A stretch of 64,000 bases of DNA from contig JAVSMN010000001.1 of the NCBI GenBank assembly GCA_032027205.1, positions 1,798,001-1,862,000 on the forward strand. The letters are read 5' to 3'. This DNA comes from Zeimonas sp032027205 (lineage in GTDB: Bacteria; Pseudomonadota; Gammaproteobacteria; Burkholderiales; Burkholderiaceae_E). Both the position numbers and the translations under genes were made by a program. Shown one piece after another: positions 25,538 through 34,513 of this stretch. The notes beneath the pieces are model-generated. The model was not told the origin of the DNA. It did no database searches and was given only the letters and a program-made list of their open reading frames with translations. Positions within the stretch are counted from its first letter, which is position 1. Each line of letters begins with the position of its first letter.

Positions 25538-26766
25538 GCGCGGTGCTTGCGGCGCCGGCCGCGGTCCGCGTGTTCCTCGCCTTCGCCAGCGGCTACTTCA
25601 TGTCGTACGGGCTGCGTTCGGTGAACGCGGTCATCGCGCCCGACCTGATCGCCGAGTTCGGCCTGACCAACGCGCAGCTCGGTTCGCTGTCGTCGGCGTA
25701 CTTCCTCGCTTTCGCGTCGGTGCAGATGCCGCTCGGCGTGCTGCTCGACCGCTTCGGCTCGCGTCGGGTCGATGCGACGCTGCTGCTGGTGGCCGCCGGC
25801 GGATGCCTGCTGTTCGCCGGCGCGCGCTCGGCGTCGATGCTGTGGGTCTCGCGCGCGTTGATCGGCGTCGGCGTCTCCGCTGCGCTGATGGCCTCGTTGC
25901 GCGCCTTCCGCTTCTGGTACGCGCCGAGTCGCCAGCAACAGCTCACCGCGTGGATGCTCGTCGCCGGCGCGCTCGGCTCGCTGGCGACGACGGTGCCGGT
26001 GCAGCTGGCGCTGCCGGCGATCGGCTGGCGCGGCGTGTTCGCCGTTGCGGCGTTGCTGCTCGTCGCGACCAGCGCGGCGATCTTCTTCCTGCTGCCGCCC
26101 GACGAGCCGATCCCCGCTCGCCACGACACCGAGTCCTCCTGGAGCGTGTACCGCCAGGTCTTCTCCGACCGCTACTTCTGGCGCTTCGGCGTCGTCTCGC
26201 TCACCGTACAGGCGAGCTTCGTCGCGTTCCAGGGCCTGTGGATCGGGCCCTGGCTGCGCCGCGTGCTCGGCATGCAGGCCGACGCCGCGGCGCAGGTGCT
26301 GTTCGTCTTCAACCTCGTGCTGATGCTCGGCTATCTCGGACTCGGTCTGGCCGTTCCGTACTTCGCGCGCCGCGGCTGGTCGACGCTGCGCGTCGTCGCC
26401 ATCGGCACGGCAACGATGCTCGGGCTCGAGCTCGCCATCGCCCTCGCCGGCGGAAGCTGGGCGTGGATGCTGTGGGTCGCGCTGGCCGTCGCCGCCACCT
26501 GCCACACGCTGTCGCAGACCCACGTGAGCCTGTCGTTCCCCGAGCGCCTCACCGGACGCGCGTTCACCGCGTACAACCTGCTGACGATGAGCGGAATGTT
26601 CATCGCCCAATGGCTGTTCGGCGTGGCGGTGGACCGTTTCGGCGGGGAACACGATCCGCAGGGCTTCCGCAGCGCGATGCTGCTGTGGGTGGCGATGCAG
26701 GCTGGCGCGCTCGCCGTACTCGTGTTCTGGAAGGTGCAGCCGCGGCGGCCGTCGGTGGTGCGGTGA
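25534..26766 (+). CDS. MFS transporter
   Basis: A 410-residue permease with 12 predicted transmembrane segments. It carries PLGVLLDRFGSRRVD (A-motif) after helix 2 and a symmetrical VDRFGGEHD region near the end. It starts with GTG at 25534, overlapping the stop of the lipoprotein. The N-terminal GYFMSYGLRSVNAVIAPDL is typical of nitrate- or organic-anion-type MFS carriers, but no substrate can be inferred. Confidence 0.87.
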   Translation: MSAVLAAPAAVRVFLAFASGYFMSYGLRSVNAVIAPDLIAEFGLTNAQLGSLSSAYFLAFASVQMPLGVLLDRFGSRRVDATLLLVAAGGCLLFAGARSASMLWVSRALIGVGVSAALMASLRAFRFWYAPSRQQQLTAWMLVAGALGSLATTVPVQLALPAIGWRGVFAVAALLLVATSAAIFFLLPPDEPIPARHDTESSWSVYRQVFSDRYFWRFGVVSLTVQASFVAFQGLWIGPWLRRVLGMQADAAAQVLFVFNLVLMLGYLGLGLAVPYFARRGWSTLRVVAIGTATMLGLELAIALAGGSWAWMLWVALAVAATCHTLSQTHVSLSFPERLTGRAFTAYNLLTMSGMFIAQWLFGVAVDRFGGEHDPQGFRSAMLLWVAMQAGALAVLVFWKVQPRRPSVVR

Positions 26767-26792
26767 AGGGGAGCGGCGCAGCCGCCCGCCCC

Positions 26793-27833
26793 TCACCCCT
26801 CGTCGAATCGGATCGTCGTCCCCGGCTGCGCAAACGGCTGCGCACGGTACAACCCGTTGGTCAGGTTGTGCTCGTCGCGCGCGGCTTCGGCGAAGTCGAG
26901 CACCGGCGTCAGGCACGCGTCGCGATCGTCTGCCGCCTGCGCCCATTCATCGCGCGTGCGCGTGGCGAAGCGCTGCTCGAACTTCGCGATGGTGGCAGGC
27001 CAGGTCTGCGGGCGGTACTGGTCCTTCGGATCGACGTCGCCGAGAAGGCCGGTGACGTCGAGCAGCTCGCGATAGAACTTCGGTTCGAGCGGGCCGACCG
27101 CGACGAAGCGGTCGTCGGCGCAGCGATAGACGCGATAGAACGGCATCGCTCCGTCGAGCAGGTTGCTCGCCCTGCCGAGGTTCCAGACGCCGCCGGCGAG
27201 CAGGCCGTAGAACATCGGCGTGAGCCCTACCGTGCCCGCGAGGATGCTTGTCTCCACGACGCCGCCGCGTTGCGTGATCGAGCGCTGCACGAGCTTCGCG
27301 AGCACGCCGACGAGCAGGTGCATCGCGCCGCCGCCGAAGTCGGCGACCAGGTTCAACGGAACCACCGGCTGCTCGCGCTGGCCGATCGCCGCGAGCACGC
27401 CGGCGCGGGCCAGGTAGTTGATGTCGTGCCCGGCGCGCGCCGCGAGCCGGCCGCGACTGCCCCAGCCCGACAGCCGCCCGACGACGAGCCGCGGATGCGC
27501 GTCGAGCAGCGTGGAAGGCGCCAGGCCGAGCCGTTCGAGCACGCCGGGTCGAAAGCCTTCGAGCAATACGTCGGCGTCGGCGAGCTCGGCTTGCAGCGCG
27601 TCGAGGCCCGCGCGCTGCTTCAGGTCGAGCAGCCGCTCCTCCTTGCCGACGTTGAGCAGGTCGTATTGCGGCGGAACGCGAACGCCCAGCCCCGGGTCGG
27701 CCGGCGGCGAAACGCGCACGACGCGCGCGCCGAGCGAGCGCAGCAGTTGCGCGGCGAAGGGCACGGGGCCGATCGCGTGCAGTTCGACGACCTTCAAGCC
27801 GGCGAGCGGAAGCTTCGATGCGGATTCGGTCAT
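26793..27833 (-). CDS. CaiB/BaiF family CoA-transferase (alpha-methylacyl-CoA racemase-like)
   Basis: A 346-residue family III CoA-transferase or racemase. It has LKVVELHAIGPVPFAAQLLRSLGA, DVLLEGFRPGVLERLG and AGHDINYLARAG with the catalytic His136-Asp137 pair of AMACR-type enzymes. The ATG at 27833 overlaps the comM stop as ATGA, so it was translated as an extension of the comM message. The comM disruption at about 28500 therefore separates it from its original promoter. Substrate unknown; racemisation of 2-methylacyl-CoA is the best family-based guess. Confidence 0.87.
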   Translation of the reverse strand: MTESASKLPLAGLKVVELHAIGPVPFAAQLLRSLGARVVRVSPPADPGLGVRVPPQYDLLNVGKEERLLDLKQRAGLDALQAELADADVLLEGFRPGVLERLGLAPSTLLDAHPRLVVGRLSGWGSRGRLAARAGHDINYLARAGVLAAIGQREQPVVPLNLVADFGGGAMHLLVGVLAKLVQRSITQRGGVVETSILAGTVGLTPMFYGLLAGGVWNLGRASNLLDGAMPFYRVYRCADDRFVAVGPLEPKFYRELLDVTGLLGDVDPKDQYRPQTWPATIAKFEQRFATRTRDEWAQAADDRDACLTPVLDFAEAARDEHNLTNGLYRAQPFAQPGTTIRFDEG

Positions 27834-28500
27834 GGCCCGGGCATCGTAGCACCGGCCCCGGAGCCGAAGTCGAGCGCGCGCCGATAGCCGACCGCCTCGG
27901 CCACGTGCTGCGCGCCGATGCGCGCTTCGCCGCCCAGGTCGGCGATCGTGCGGGCGAGCTTCTGCACGCGGTGCAGTGCACGCGACGACCAGTGCTGCCG
28001 TCGCGCGACCTGTCGTAGCAGCGACGCCGCACGCTCGTCGAGCGCGCAGTGCCGGTCGATCTGCGGCGGCGGAAGAAACGCGTTGGCGACCTGCTGGCGT
28101 TCGCGTTGCAGCGTGCGGGCGCGCGCGACGCGTGCCGCGACGACGCTGCTCGGTTCGCCGTCGGCTGCCTGCATCAGCTGCGATTCGCTGACCGGCGAGA
28201 CGGGGATCAGCAGGTCGATGCGATCGAGCAGCGGGCCCGAAAGCCGCGAGCGATAGCGTTGCACCTGCTCGGGCGTGCAGCGGCAGCGCGTCGCGCCGAA
28301 GTAGCCGCAGGGGCAGGGGTTCATCGCCGCGACGAGCTGGAAGCGCGCCGGAAACTCGACTTGTCGCGCGGCGCGCGCGACGGCGATGCGGCCGGTTTCG
28401 AGCGGCTCGCGCAGCGCCTCGAGCACGGCGCGCGAGAACTCGGGCAGCTCGTCGAGGAAAAGCACGCCGTTGTGCGCCAGGCTTGCTTCGCCTGGTGGGC
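27830..28500 (-). pseudogene. comM: comM (yifB), 3' half, interrupted by island
   Basis: About 223 residues of the C-terminal half of the Mg-chelatase-like AAA+ protein ComM, a branch-migration helicase used in natural transformation. The native sequence resumes at PPGEASLAHNG, immediately before Walker B (VLFLDELPEF). It goes on through AAMNPCPCGYFG, LDRIDLLIPV and the C-terminal lid RALHRVQKLARTIADL. Full-length ComM has about 500 residues with Walker A upstream of this break, and that half is absent from the window. The frame continues in the island to 28561 (MSRNDEVARN...), which is foreign sequence. Confidence 0.93.
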
Positions 28501-28643
28501 ACAACCAAAGTTGTAGCAACAACCTAACGAAGTTGCGCGCAACTTCGTCGTTTCTAGACAACCCGCACCGGGAGCAAGGTCTCCGGAGAAAGCAGTCCGG
28601 GCCTGCCGCAGTGGCGCGTGGTATTCGCCCAACAATCTTCTGG
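28501..28643. other. Island/comM junction with palindromes
   Basis: Directly beyond the comM break are alternating ACAAC/GTTGT units (28501-28505, 28510-28514, 28519-28523). Then comes a perfect 22-bp palindrome (28527-28548: ACGAAGTTGCG followed by its reverse complement). This is the best candidate for a transposon terminus with transposase-binding repeats. The exact end cannot be fixed, because neither a target-site duplication partner nor the other terminus is in view. Confidence 0.5.
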
Positions 28644-28673
28644 TTGACAAGAATTTCTTTGTCGAACTATTAT
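28644..28673 (+). promoter_or_regulatory. Sigma70 promoter for the first cargo genes
   Basis: TTGACA at 28644-28649 and TATTAT at 28668-28673 are separated by 18 nt. The spacer contains an inverted repeat GACAA-N8-TTGTC (28646-28663), placed where a repressor would block the promoter. It lies 24 nt upstream of the ATG at 28697, which has a GGATGGAGA ribosome-binding site. Confidence 0.65.
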
Positions 28674-28696
28674 TCGTTCATCGAGGATGGAGAATC

Positions 28697-28996
28697 ATGG
28701 AACATTCGTGTACGTATCTCCGCCCGGCCCGGCGGATTGTGCTTTCGCACCACGCCCGTCGGCGGGCTCAGCAGCGCGGCGTGCCAACAAACGCCGTCCC
28801 GGTGATCACGGCGTTCGGTGAAGCGAGCTACGACGGAAAAGGTGGCGTGAGGTACTTGATGACCGAGAAGGCGATGGACCGACTAGTGCGAACTCTCGGT
28901 CGCAACCAGCAAATTGACGCGCTGACGGGAACCTATGTCGTGGTGTCTTCCCAGGACCATGAAACCGTAATTACGCTCGGCCACCGGTACTCGTAA
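28697..28996 (+). CDS. Small DUF4258-like protein
   Basis: 99 residues. The core IVLSHHARRRAQQRGVP resembles the DUF4258 signature (His-Ala-x-x-Arg-x-x-x-Arg-Gly), and a beta-rich end (GTYVVVSSQDHETVITLGHRY) follows. DUF4258 proteins are small and found near toxin or mobile-element genes. The gene has its own promoter and ends 3 nt before the methylase-like gene, so the two form an operon at the very edge of the island. It could be a toxin, an antitoxin or a regulator of that pair; this is inferred. Confidence 0.6.
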   Translation: MEHSCTYLRPARRIVLSHHARRRAQQRGVPTNAVPVITAFGEASYDGKGGVRYLMTEKAMDRLVRTLGRNQQIDALTGTYVVVSSQDHETVITLGHRYS

Positions 28997-28999
28997 GAC

Positions 29000-30883
29000 A
29001 TGACTCGCAAATTTGTCACCGCGCCTCATCACGCTCTTGAGAAGCTCCTCGAGCTTGTGCGCTCGATCGCGAACTCACAAGAAGATGCCCTGCTGTACGC
29101 CCTATCGTGGCTCGCGGCGGGGAAGCTCGTGACAACAGGACGACTGCCGGGCGTCGGTGAGCTAAATGATTTTCTGACCCCCCGAGGATGGAGCGCTCTT
29201 TCCTCGTACCTCGGTGAGTCCATATCGCGACCGGGACGCTGGCACGCCGAAATTCAGCATAGAGAGGCAGTTGATGCTGACGCATTTGCGGTTGTTTCCA
29301 ATCTCGTTTCCGAGCATGGCCTTGACGATTGGAAGCTACAGGATGCTGCCTGGAATCTCGCAAGCCGTAGCCGCTCTACCGCGAGAGAGCTTGCCGCGTT
29401 CGACCCCAATCTCTGCGATCTCTTGGTCGGAGCGCTCGACGCGGGTCCTGCCGATCTCGTATGGATTCCATTCGACTGGTCGGGGCAATTCACGATCCGT
29501 GTGATTCGAGCGGGAGCAACGGTATGGCATGCCGGATGGACAGCTCATACAGATGCGGTCGTACGGCTACTCCTAGCTCTAGAGGAGGACGCGGAGGCCG
29601 CACAAAGGGTCACGCTAGGCAAGCGTTTAGGCGGCGCTTCGCCGACGTTCACTCGCTGTGTTGTTGCAGCGCCGATGAACATGCGGATGGATCGGCCCAA
29701 CGTTTGGGAAGATTTCGAACGTCTTCCAAGGCACCACACCCTTTTCGTGGAGCCCCATGAGTTCGATCGGTCGGATGCTTGGGCTATAGCCGCAATTTGG
29801 CCGGCGGTGCGGAGCCGTGGCGTCTTCATCACAGCACCAAACCTCCTATTCGCGCAAGGGCAGGAGCAGAGGTTGCGTCACGCGCTGATTCGGAACAAAA
29901 GCGGAAATCAAGTGAGAAGTGTGTTCTCTCTTCCGCAAGGTTTGCTCACCCACACGAACATCGCAGTAAATGCGCTAGTCCTTGATACTTCTGCGAGCCG
30001 CTCAGCTGTGCGAATGGTCGATGCGGCGGGACAAGTTATTGATGGCGTGCATAAAAACCGCTTCGGTCGAGATATCGGGGTTAAAGAAGCGCTTCGGCTC
30101 TACCTCTCGGACGATCCCGTTCCACAACTCGCGGAACTCGTTTCGTTGACGGAAATTTCTGACTGTGACTATTCGTTGGTACCCAGTCGATACACCCGTC
30201 GGGTTATTAGCGTCGGCGAGGATAGAACGCCGCTCGGGGATCTCGTCCTAAACGGCGTCATTCGATCCCCTGCTCCAGCAAAAGAATTCCAAGGCGTAGC
30301 AATATGGGAGGTGGGCATTCCGCTGTTAGATAGGTGGCGCCCGATCGAGGGTATCTTCGAGAAATCGACTCGACTCTCGCCGAAAAAATCTAGAAGCAGC
30401 TTATTGAGGTCCGGCGATGTCGTCATATCAATAAAGGGGTCAATCGGGAAGGTCGGTATCGTCGGCGATCTTGATTCCGACGTCGATCTCAAGAGCGATG
30501 TAGCCGCCGTGCAAAATGAAGGGGACGATGAAGAAGCGCCATCGTTAAATGCGGCGGTTGTCGCTCCCAGTTGCATCGGGCTCCGACCGGATACTTCAAA
30601 GATCTTGCCAGAATACCTGCTCCTTTATCTCCGTTCGGACGACTTCAAACAGCAACTAGAGGCATTGCGCGTAGGCGCGACGATCGCGCATGTCACCCCC
30701 TCCGCGCTATTGTCCTCGGTTCTTGTTCCCGTGCCGCCGATCAGAGACCAGGCCGCGCTAGTTGAGCGTTACTGGGAACTTCGCGACTTGGAGAAAACGG
30801 CGGACGAGATTCAGAGCAAGATGAACGACATGAGGTCGAACCTTTTTAGCCGGAAGGCTGAGCCCCAAACTCTCCCGCCTTGA
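29000..30883 (+). CDS. Degenerate N6-methylase fused to a type I specificity (TRD) domain
   Basis: A 627-residue intact ORF. Residues about 20-330 follow the HsdM-type N6-methylase layout, ending in GVFITAPNLLFAQGQEQRLRHALI and SVFSLPQGLLTHTNIAVNALVL. However, the SAM motif I position reads IPFDWSGQF (157-163) instead of DPxxGxG, and the catalytic NPPF/Y position reads AAPMN (224-228). From about 395 on there is one HsdS-like target-recognition domain (LGDLVLNGVIRSP, SGDVVISIKGSIGKVGIV, then a helical spacer). Methylation activity is therefore unlikely. A DNA-binding or regulatory role beside the hsd genes is more plausible. Confidence 0.72.
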   Translation: MTRKFVTAPHHALEKLLELVRSIANSQEDALLYALSWLAAGKLVTTGRLPGVGELNDFLTPRGWSALSSYLGESISRPGRWHAEIQHREAVDADAFAVVSNLVSEHGLDDWKLQDAAWNLASRSRSTARELAAFDPNLCDLLVGALDAGPADLVWIPFDWSGQFTIRVIRAGATVWHAGWTAHTDAVVRLLLALEEDAEAAQRVTLGKRLGGASPTFTRCVVAAPMNMRMDRPNVWEDFERLPRHHTLFVEPHEFDRSDAWAIAAIWPAVRSRGVFITAPNLLFAQGQEQRLRHALIRNKSGNQVRSVFSLPQGLLTHTNIAVNALVLDTSASRSAVRMVDAAGQVIDGVHKNRFGRDIGVKEALRLYLSDDPVPQLAELVSLTEISDCDYSLVPSRYTRRVISVGEDRTPLGDLVLNGVIRSPAPAKEFQGVAIWEVGIPLLDRWRPIEGIFEKSTRLSPKKSRSSLLRSGDVVISIKGSIGKVGIVGDLDSDVDLKSDVAAVQNEGDDEEAPSLNAAVVAPSCIGLRPDTSKILPEYLLLYLRSDDFKQQLEALRVGATIAHVTPSALLSSVLVPVPPIRDQAALVERYWELRDLEKTADEIQSKMNDMRSNLFSRKAEPQTLPP

Positions 30884-31127
30884 ACTAAACCGATCGAAGA
30901 AGTCCATTATCAGCGCACGCAGTACACCGCGTTGCGGATGCAAAGGACGCGGAACCAAAATAGTTGGAGAGGGGCGCGCTGCACTGAGTACAAGCTCCTC
31001 ATGCAGACCGCCGAGACAGGGCGAAAACTGCGCGTACCGAGGAGAAGGTCGCCCGAGTTCAAAGCGCAGGCCGAAAGTGAAGCCCGGTAGTAGCCGTGCC
31101 GACCGCCTTTTCATAACCAAGCAAACG

Positions 31128-33239
31128 ATGACCCAACAAGACCTAATTAACCTGATTTGGACAATCGCCAACAAGCTGCGCGGGCCCTATCGCCCGCCCC
31201 AGTACCGCAAGGTGATGATCCCACTCACTGTGTTACGACGGCTGGACTGTGTACTCGAGCCGACCAAGGAAAAGGTGCTCTCCGAGTACAAGGGTCTGAA
31301 GGCGCGCAAGCTCGATGACAAGACGATCGAGGCGACGATCTGTCGGCGGCTGAAATTGCCTTTCTACAACACCAGTCGCTTCACCTTTGCGAAGCTGCTC
31401 GGGGATCCCGATAAGCTCGCCGCCAACCTCGTGGCCTACATCAAGGGCTTCTCAGGGGCCACGCGCGAGATCCTGGAGCGATTCGAGTTCGAGGCCGAGA
31501 TCGAGAAGCTCGACAAGGCCAACCGGCTATTCGAGATCGTGAAGACGATGGCTTCGGTGGATCTCCACCCCGACAAGGTGCCCAACACGGCGATGGGCTA
31601 CGTGTTTGAGGAGCTAGTTCGCAAGTTCAACGAGCAGGCCAACGAGGAGGCCGGAGACCACTTCACGCCGCGTGAGGTGATCCGGCTCATGGTCCATCTG
31701 CTCTTTAACCCGGACGACGACGTGTTCACGCGGCGCGGCGCGATCCGTACGCTCTACGACCCCTGCTGCGGCACGGGCGGAATGCTGACGGTAGCCGACG
31801 AGTACGTGCGCGAACATGCGCCGGGGCTCACCCTGAAGGTGTACGGCCAGGAATACAACCCGGAATCGCACGCCATCTGCGGCTCGGACATGATCATCAA
31901 GGGCGGGGACGCCTCGAACATTGTCTTCGGCGATACGCTTGGCGATGGCAAGAGCCGCGACGGTTTCCCCGCGCAGAAGTTCCACTACATGCTTGCAAAC
32001 CCGCCCTTCGGCGTGGAGTGGAAGCCGCAAGCAAGCACGGTCAACAAGGAATACGAGGACCTCGGTTTCTCGGGGCGTTTCGGCCCTGGGCTACCGCGCA
32101 TTAACGACGGCGCGCTGCTCTTTCTGCTGCATATGATGAGCAAGATGCGCAACCCCGACGATGAAGGCTCGCGCATCGGAATTGTGTTCAACGGATCGCC
32201 GCTCTTCACGGGCGACGCGGGCTCGGGCGAATCTGAGATTCGGCGCTGGATCATCGAGAATGACTGGCTTGAGGCCATCGTCGGCCTGCCGGACCAGATG
32301 TTCTACAACACCGGCATCCTCACCTACGTCTGGATCGTCACCAATCGCAAGGAGCCGCACCGCCGTGGCAAGGTGCAGTTGGTCAACGCCAGCGGCTTCT
32401 TCCAGAAGATGCGCAAGAGCCTCGGCGACAAGCGCAACGAAATGGCGCCGCAGCACATCGAGACGGTGACGAAGCTCTACGCCGAGTTCAAGGAGGGCGA
32501 GCACGTCCGCATCTTCGACAACCGCGACTTCGGCTTCCTCAAGCTCACCGTGGATCGTCCGCTGCGACTGAACTTCCAGGCAAGTGCGGAGCGCATTGCG
32601 CGTCTGTCCAACGAATCCGCCTTTGCAGGCTTGGCGGAGTCAAAGAAGCGCAAGAGCGCGAAAGCTATCGAGGCCGAGGAGGCAGCCGGCCGCGCCCTGC
32701 AGGAGGCAATCGTCCGGGCACTGAAGACGATGGACGGGAGGATCGTTTACCGCAGCCGTCCCGCCTTCGTGACTGCCTTAAAGGCGGCTCTGGAGGCCTG
32801 TGGCGTGACGGTGGCCGCGCCCCTGCGCAAGGCGATCCTTAGCGCCCTGTCGGAGCGCGATGAGACCGCCGACGTCTGCCGGGATCGGGACGCTGCCGAC
32901 GGAGCGCCGGAGCCGGACCCCGAACTGCGCGACACCGAGAGCGTTCCCCTGCCCGCGGGCTTTCCTTTGCCGGTACCGCTCCAGTACGGCGACAAGCCGG
33001 ACACCACCCTCCTCGTCGAGCTCGCGCGCAAGCACTGCGATGAGTACTTCGCACGCGAAGTGCGGCCGCATGTGCCGGACGCTTGGATCGACTACGACAA
33101 GACGAAGATCGGGTTCGAGATCCCGTTCAACCGCCACTTCTACAAATACGTGCCGCCGCGACCCCTAGAGGAAATCGAGCGCGATATCCGCACGCTTGAG
33201 GGCGAAATCATCCGGATGCTTCGAGAGGTGGCGGCATGA
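31128..33239 (+). CDS. hsdM: Type I restriction-modification methyltransferase subunit
   Basis: A 703-residue N6-adenine methyltransferase. The N-terminal HsdM domain begins TQQDLINLIWTIANKLRG. Motif I is DPCCGTGG (Asp211) and motif IV is NPPF (Asn291), with GQEYNPESHAICGSDM between. After the catalytic domain is an extra region (about 510-610, Ala/Glu-rich) and a coiled C-terminus, making it longer than the classical 520 residues. It modifies adenine at the HsdS-defined site and protects host DNA. The frame opens at 31077, but the ATG at 31128 fits the family. The stop overlaps hsdS. Confidence 0.93.
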   Translation: MTQQDLINLIWTIANKLRGPYRPPQYRKVMIPLTVLRRLDCVLEPTKEKVLSEYKGLKARKLDDKTIEATICRRLKLPFYNTSRFTFAKLLGDPDKLAANLVAYIKGFSGATREILERFEFEAEIEKLDKANRLFEIVKTMASVDLHPDKVPNTAMGYVFEELVRKFNEQANEEAGDHFTPREVIRLMVHLLFNPDDDVFTRRGAIRTLYDPCCGTGGMLTVADEYVREHAPGLTLKVYGQEYNPESHAICGSDMIIKGGDASNIVFGDTLGDGKSRDGFPAQKFHYMLANPPFGVEWKPQASTVNKEYEDLGFSGRFGPGLPRINDGALLFLLHMMSKMRNPDDEGSRIGIVFNGSPLFTGDAGSGESEIRRWIIENDWLEAIVGLPDQMFYNTGILTYVWIVTNRKEPHRRGKVQLVNASGFFQKMRKSLGDKRNEMAPQHIETVTKLYAEFKEGEHVRIFDNRDFGFLKLTVDRPLRLNFQASAERIARLSNESAFAGLAESKKRKSAKAIEAEEAAGRALQEAIVRALKTMDGRIVYRSRPAFVTALKAALEACGVTVAAPLRKAILSALSERDETADVCRDRDAADGAPEPDPELRDTESVPLPAGFPLPVPLQYGDKPDTTLLVELARKHCDEYFAREVRPHVPDAWIDYDKTKIGFEIPFNRHFYKYVPPRPLEEIERDIRTLEGEIIRMLREVAA

Positions 33240-34513
33240 TTGCCTCCACAAACGCCGAAAACCTCGCTCTCGCGTCGACGTATCAGGGCAGACGTCGAGA
33301 TCGAGTGCCTGAGCGTTGGCGTGAGACCCGCCTTCGCTTTGCGTTGTCCTTGAATCCGTCCTGGCGAGAAGTGTCTCGGCTGAATGACGACGACCAGGTC
33401 TCGTTTGTGCCCATGGAGGCCGTCGGGGAGTTGGGCGGTCTCGATCTTTCTGCGTCGAAGCCAATCGGCGACATCGGCAGTGGATACACGTACTTCGCGG
33501 ACAACGACGTCGTTGTCGCGAAGATCACTCCGTGCTTCGAGAACGGAAAGGGAGCCCTAGCTCGGGGGCTGAGAAACGGGGTGGCCTTCGGCACCACTGA
33601 ACTGCATGTCCTGCGTGCAAAGCCAACCGAACTGCACCCGGAGTATCTGTTCTATCTCTCGATCTCGTACCCATTTCGAGGGGCTGGTGAGGCGTCTATG
33701 TACGGGGCGGGCGGTCAGAAGCGTTTGCCCGAGTCCTTCATCAAGGACTTGCGGTGGACTCTGCCGCCGCTGTCGGAGCAGCGCGCCATCGCCGCCTTCC
33801 TCGACCGCGCAACCGCCCGCATCGATTTACTGATCGAGAAGAAGCGCCGACTCCTCGCGCTGCTGCAGGAAAAGCGCAGCGCGATCATTGCGCAAGCGGT
33901 GTCCCGAGGACTCGACCGAGACGCTCGAGTCAAGGAATCTGGGATTCCATGGTTCGGGCTCATTCCCGCTCAGTGGAAGACGATGCAACTTAAGTTCGCT
34001 GTTCGCTTCCAGCGCGGCCACGACTTGCCACAAGATGCGCGAAGCGACGGACGTGTCCCTGTCGTTTCCTCCTCAGGCATTTCCGGTCATCACAATGTAG
34101 CAGCAGCGCGAGGCCCTGGCGTTGTCACGGGACGTTACGGAACAATCGGGAAGTTCAGTTTCATCGAGGGAGATTACTGGCCGCTCAACACCACCCTGTA
34201 CACGAACGATACGAGGGGCAACAACGTTCGCTACCTATGGTGGATGCTGCACGTCTTGGAGCCTCTGTTCGTGCTCAATTCACAGAAGTCCGCAGTGCCT
34301 GGCGTGGATCGAAACGATCTTCATCCGCTAATGGTGGCGGTACCGCCGTTGGCCGAGCAAGGTCGGATCGCTGAGTACTTAGACGCCTCAACGAGTCAAC
34401 TCGATAGGGCGGGATCAGTTATCGAGCGCGCGTGCCAGACGCTGGCAGAGCTGCGCTCCGCATTGATTTCCTCCGCTGTCACGGGGCGAATCGATGTCCG
34501 CGAGGCCGCCTGA
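33236..34513 (+). CDS. hsdS: Type I restriction-modification specificity subunit
   Basis: 425 residues with two target-recognition domains (about 20-190 and 225-385). Each is followed by a conserved helix: LPPLSEQRAIAAFLD then a long coiled segment, and VPPLAEQGRIAEYLD. This duplicated arrangement gives bipartite DNA recognition. The start overlaps the hsdM stop by 4 nt and its stop overlaps the hsdR start (TGATG), so HsdM, HsdS and HsdR are produced as a coupled set. The target sequence cannot be predicted. Confidence 0.92.
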   Translation: MIASTNAENLALASTYQGRRRDRVPERWRETRLRFALSLNPSWREVSRLNDDDQVSFVPMEAVGELGGLDLSASKPIGDIGSGYTYFADNDVVVAKITPCFENGKGALARGLRNGVAFGTTELHVLRAKPTELHPEYLFYLSISYPFRGAGEASMYGAGGQKRLPESFIKDLRWTLPPLSEQRAIAAFLDRATARIDLLIEKKRRLLALLQEKRSAIIAQAVSRGLDRDARVKESGIPWFGLIPAQWKTMQLKFAVRFQRGHDLPQDARSDGRVPVVSSSGISGHHNVAAARGPGVVTGRYGTIGKFSFIEGDYWPLNTTLYTNDTRGNNVRYLWWMLHVLEPLFVLNSQKSAVPGVDRNDLHPLMVAVPPLAEQGRIAEYLDASTSQLDRAGSVIERACQTLAELRSALISSAVTGRIDVREAA

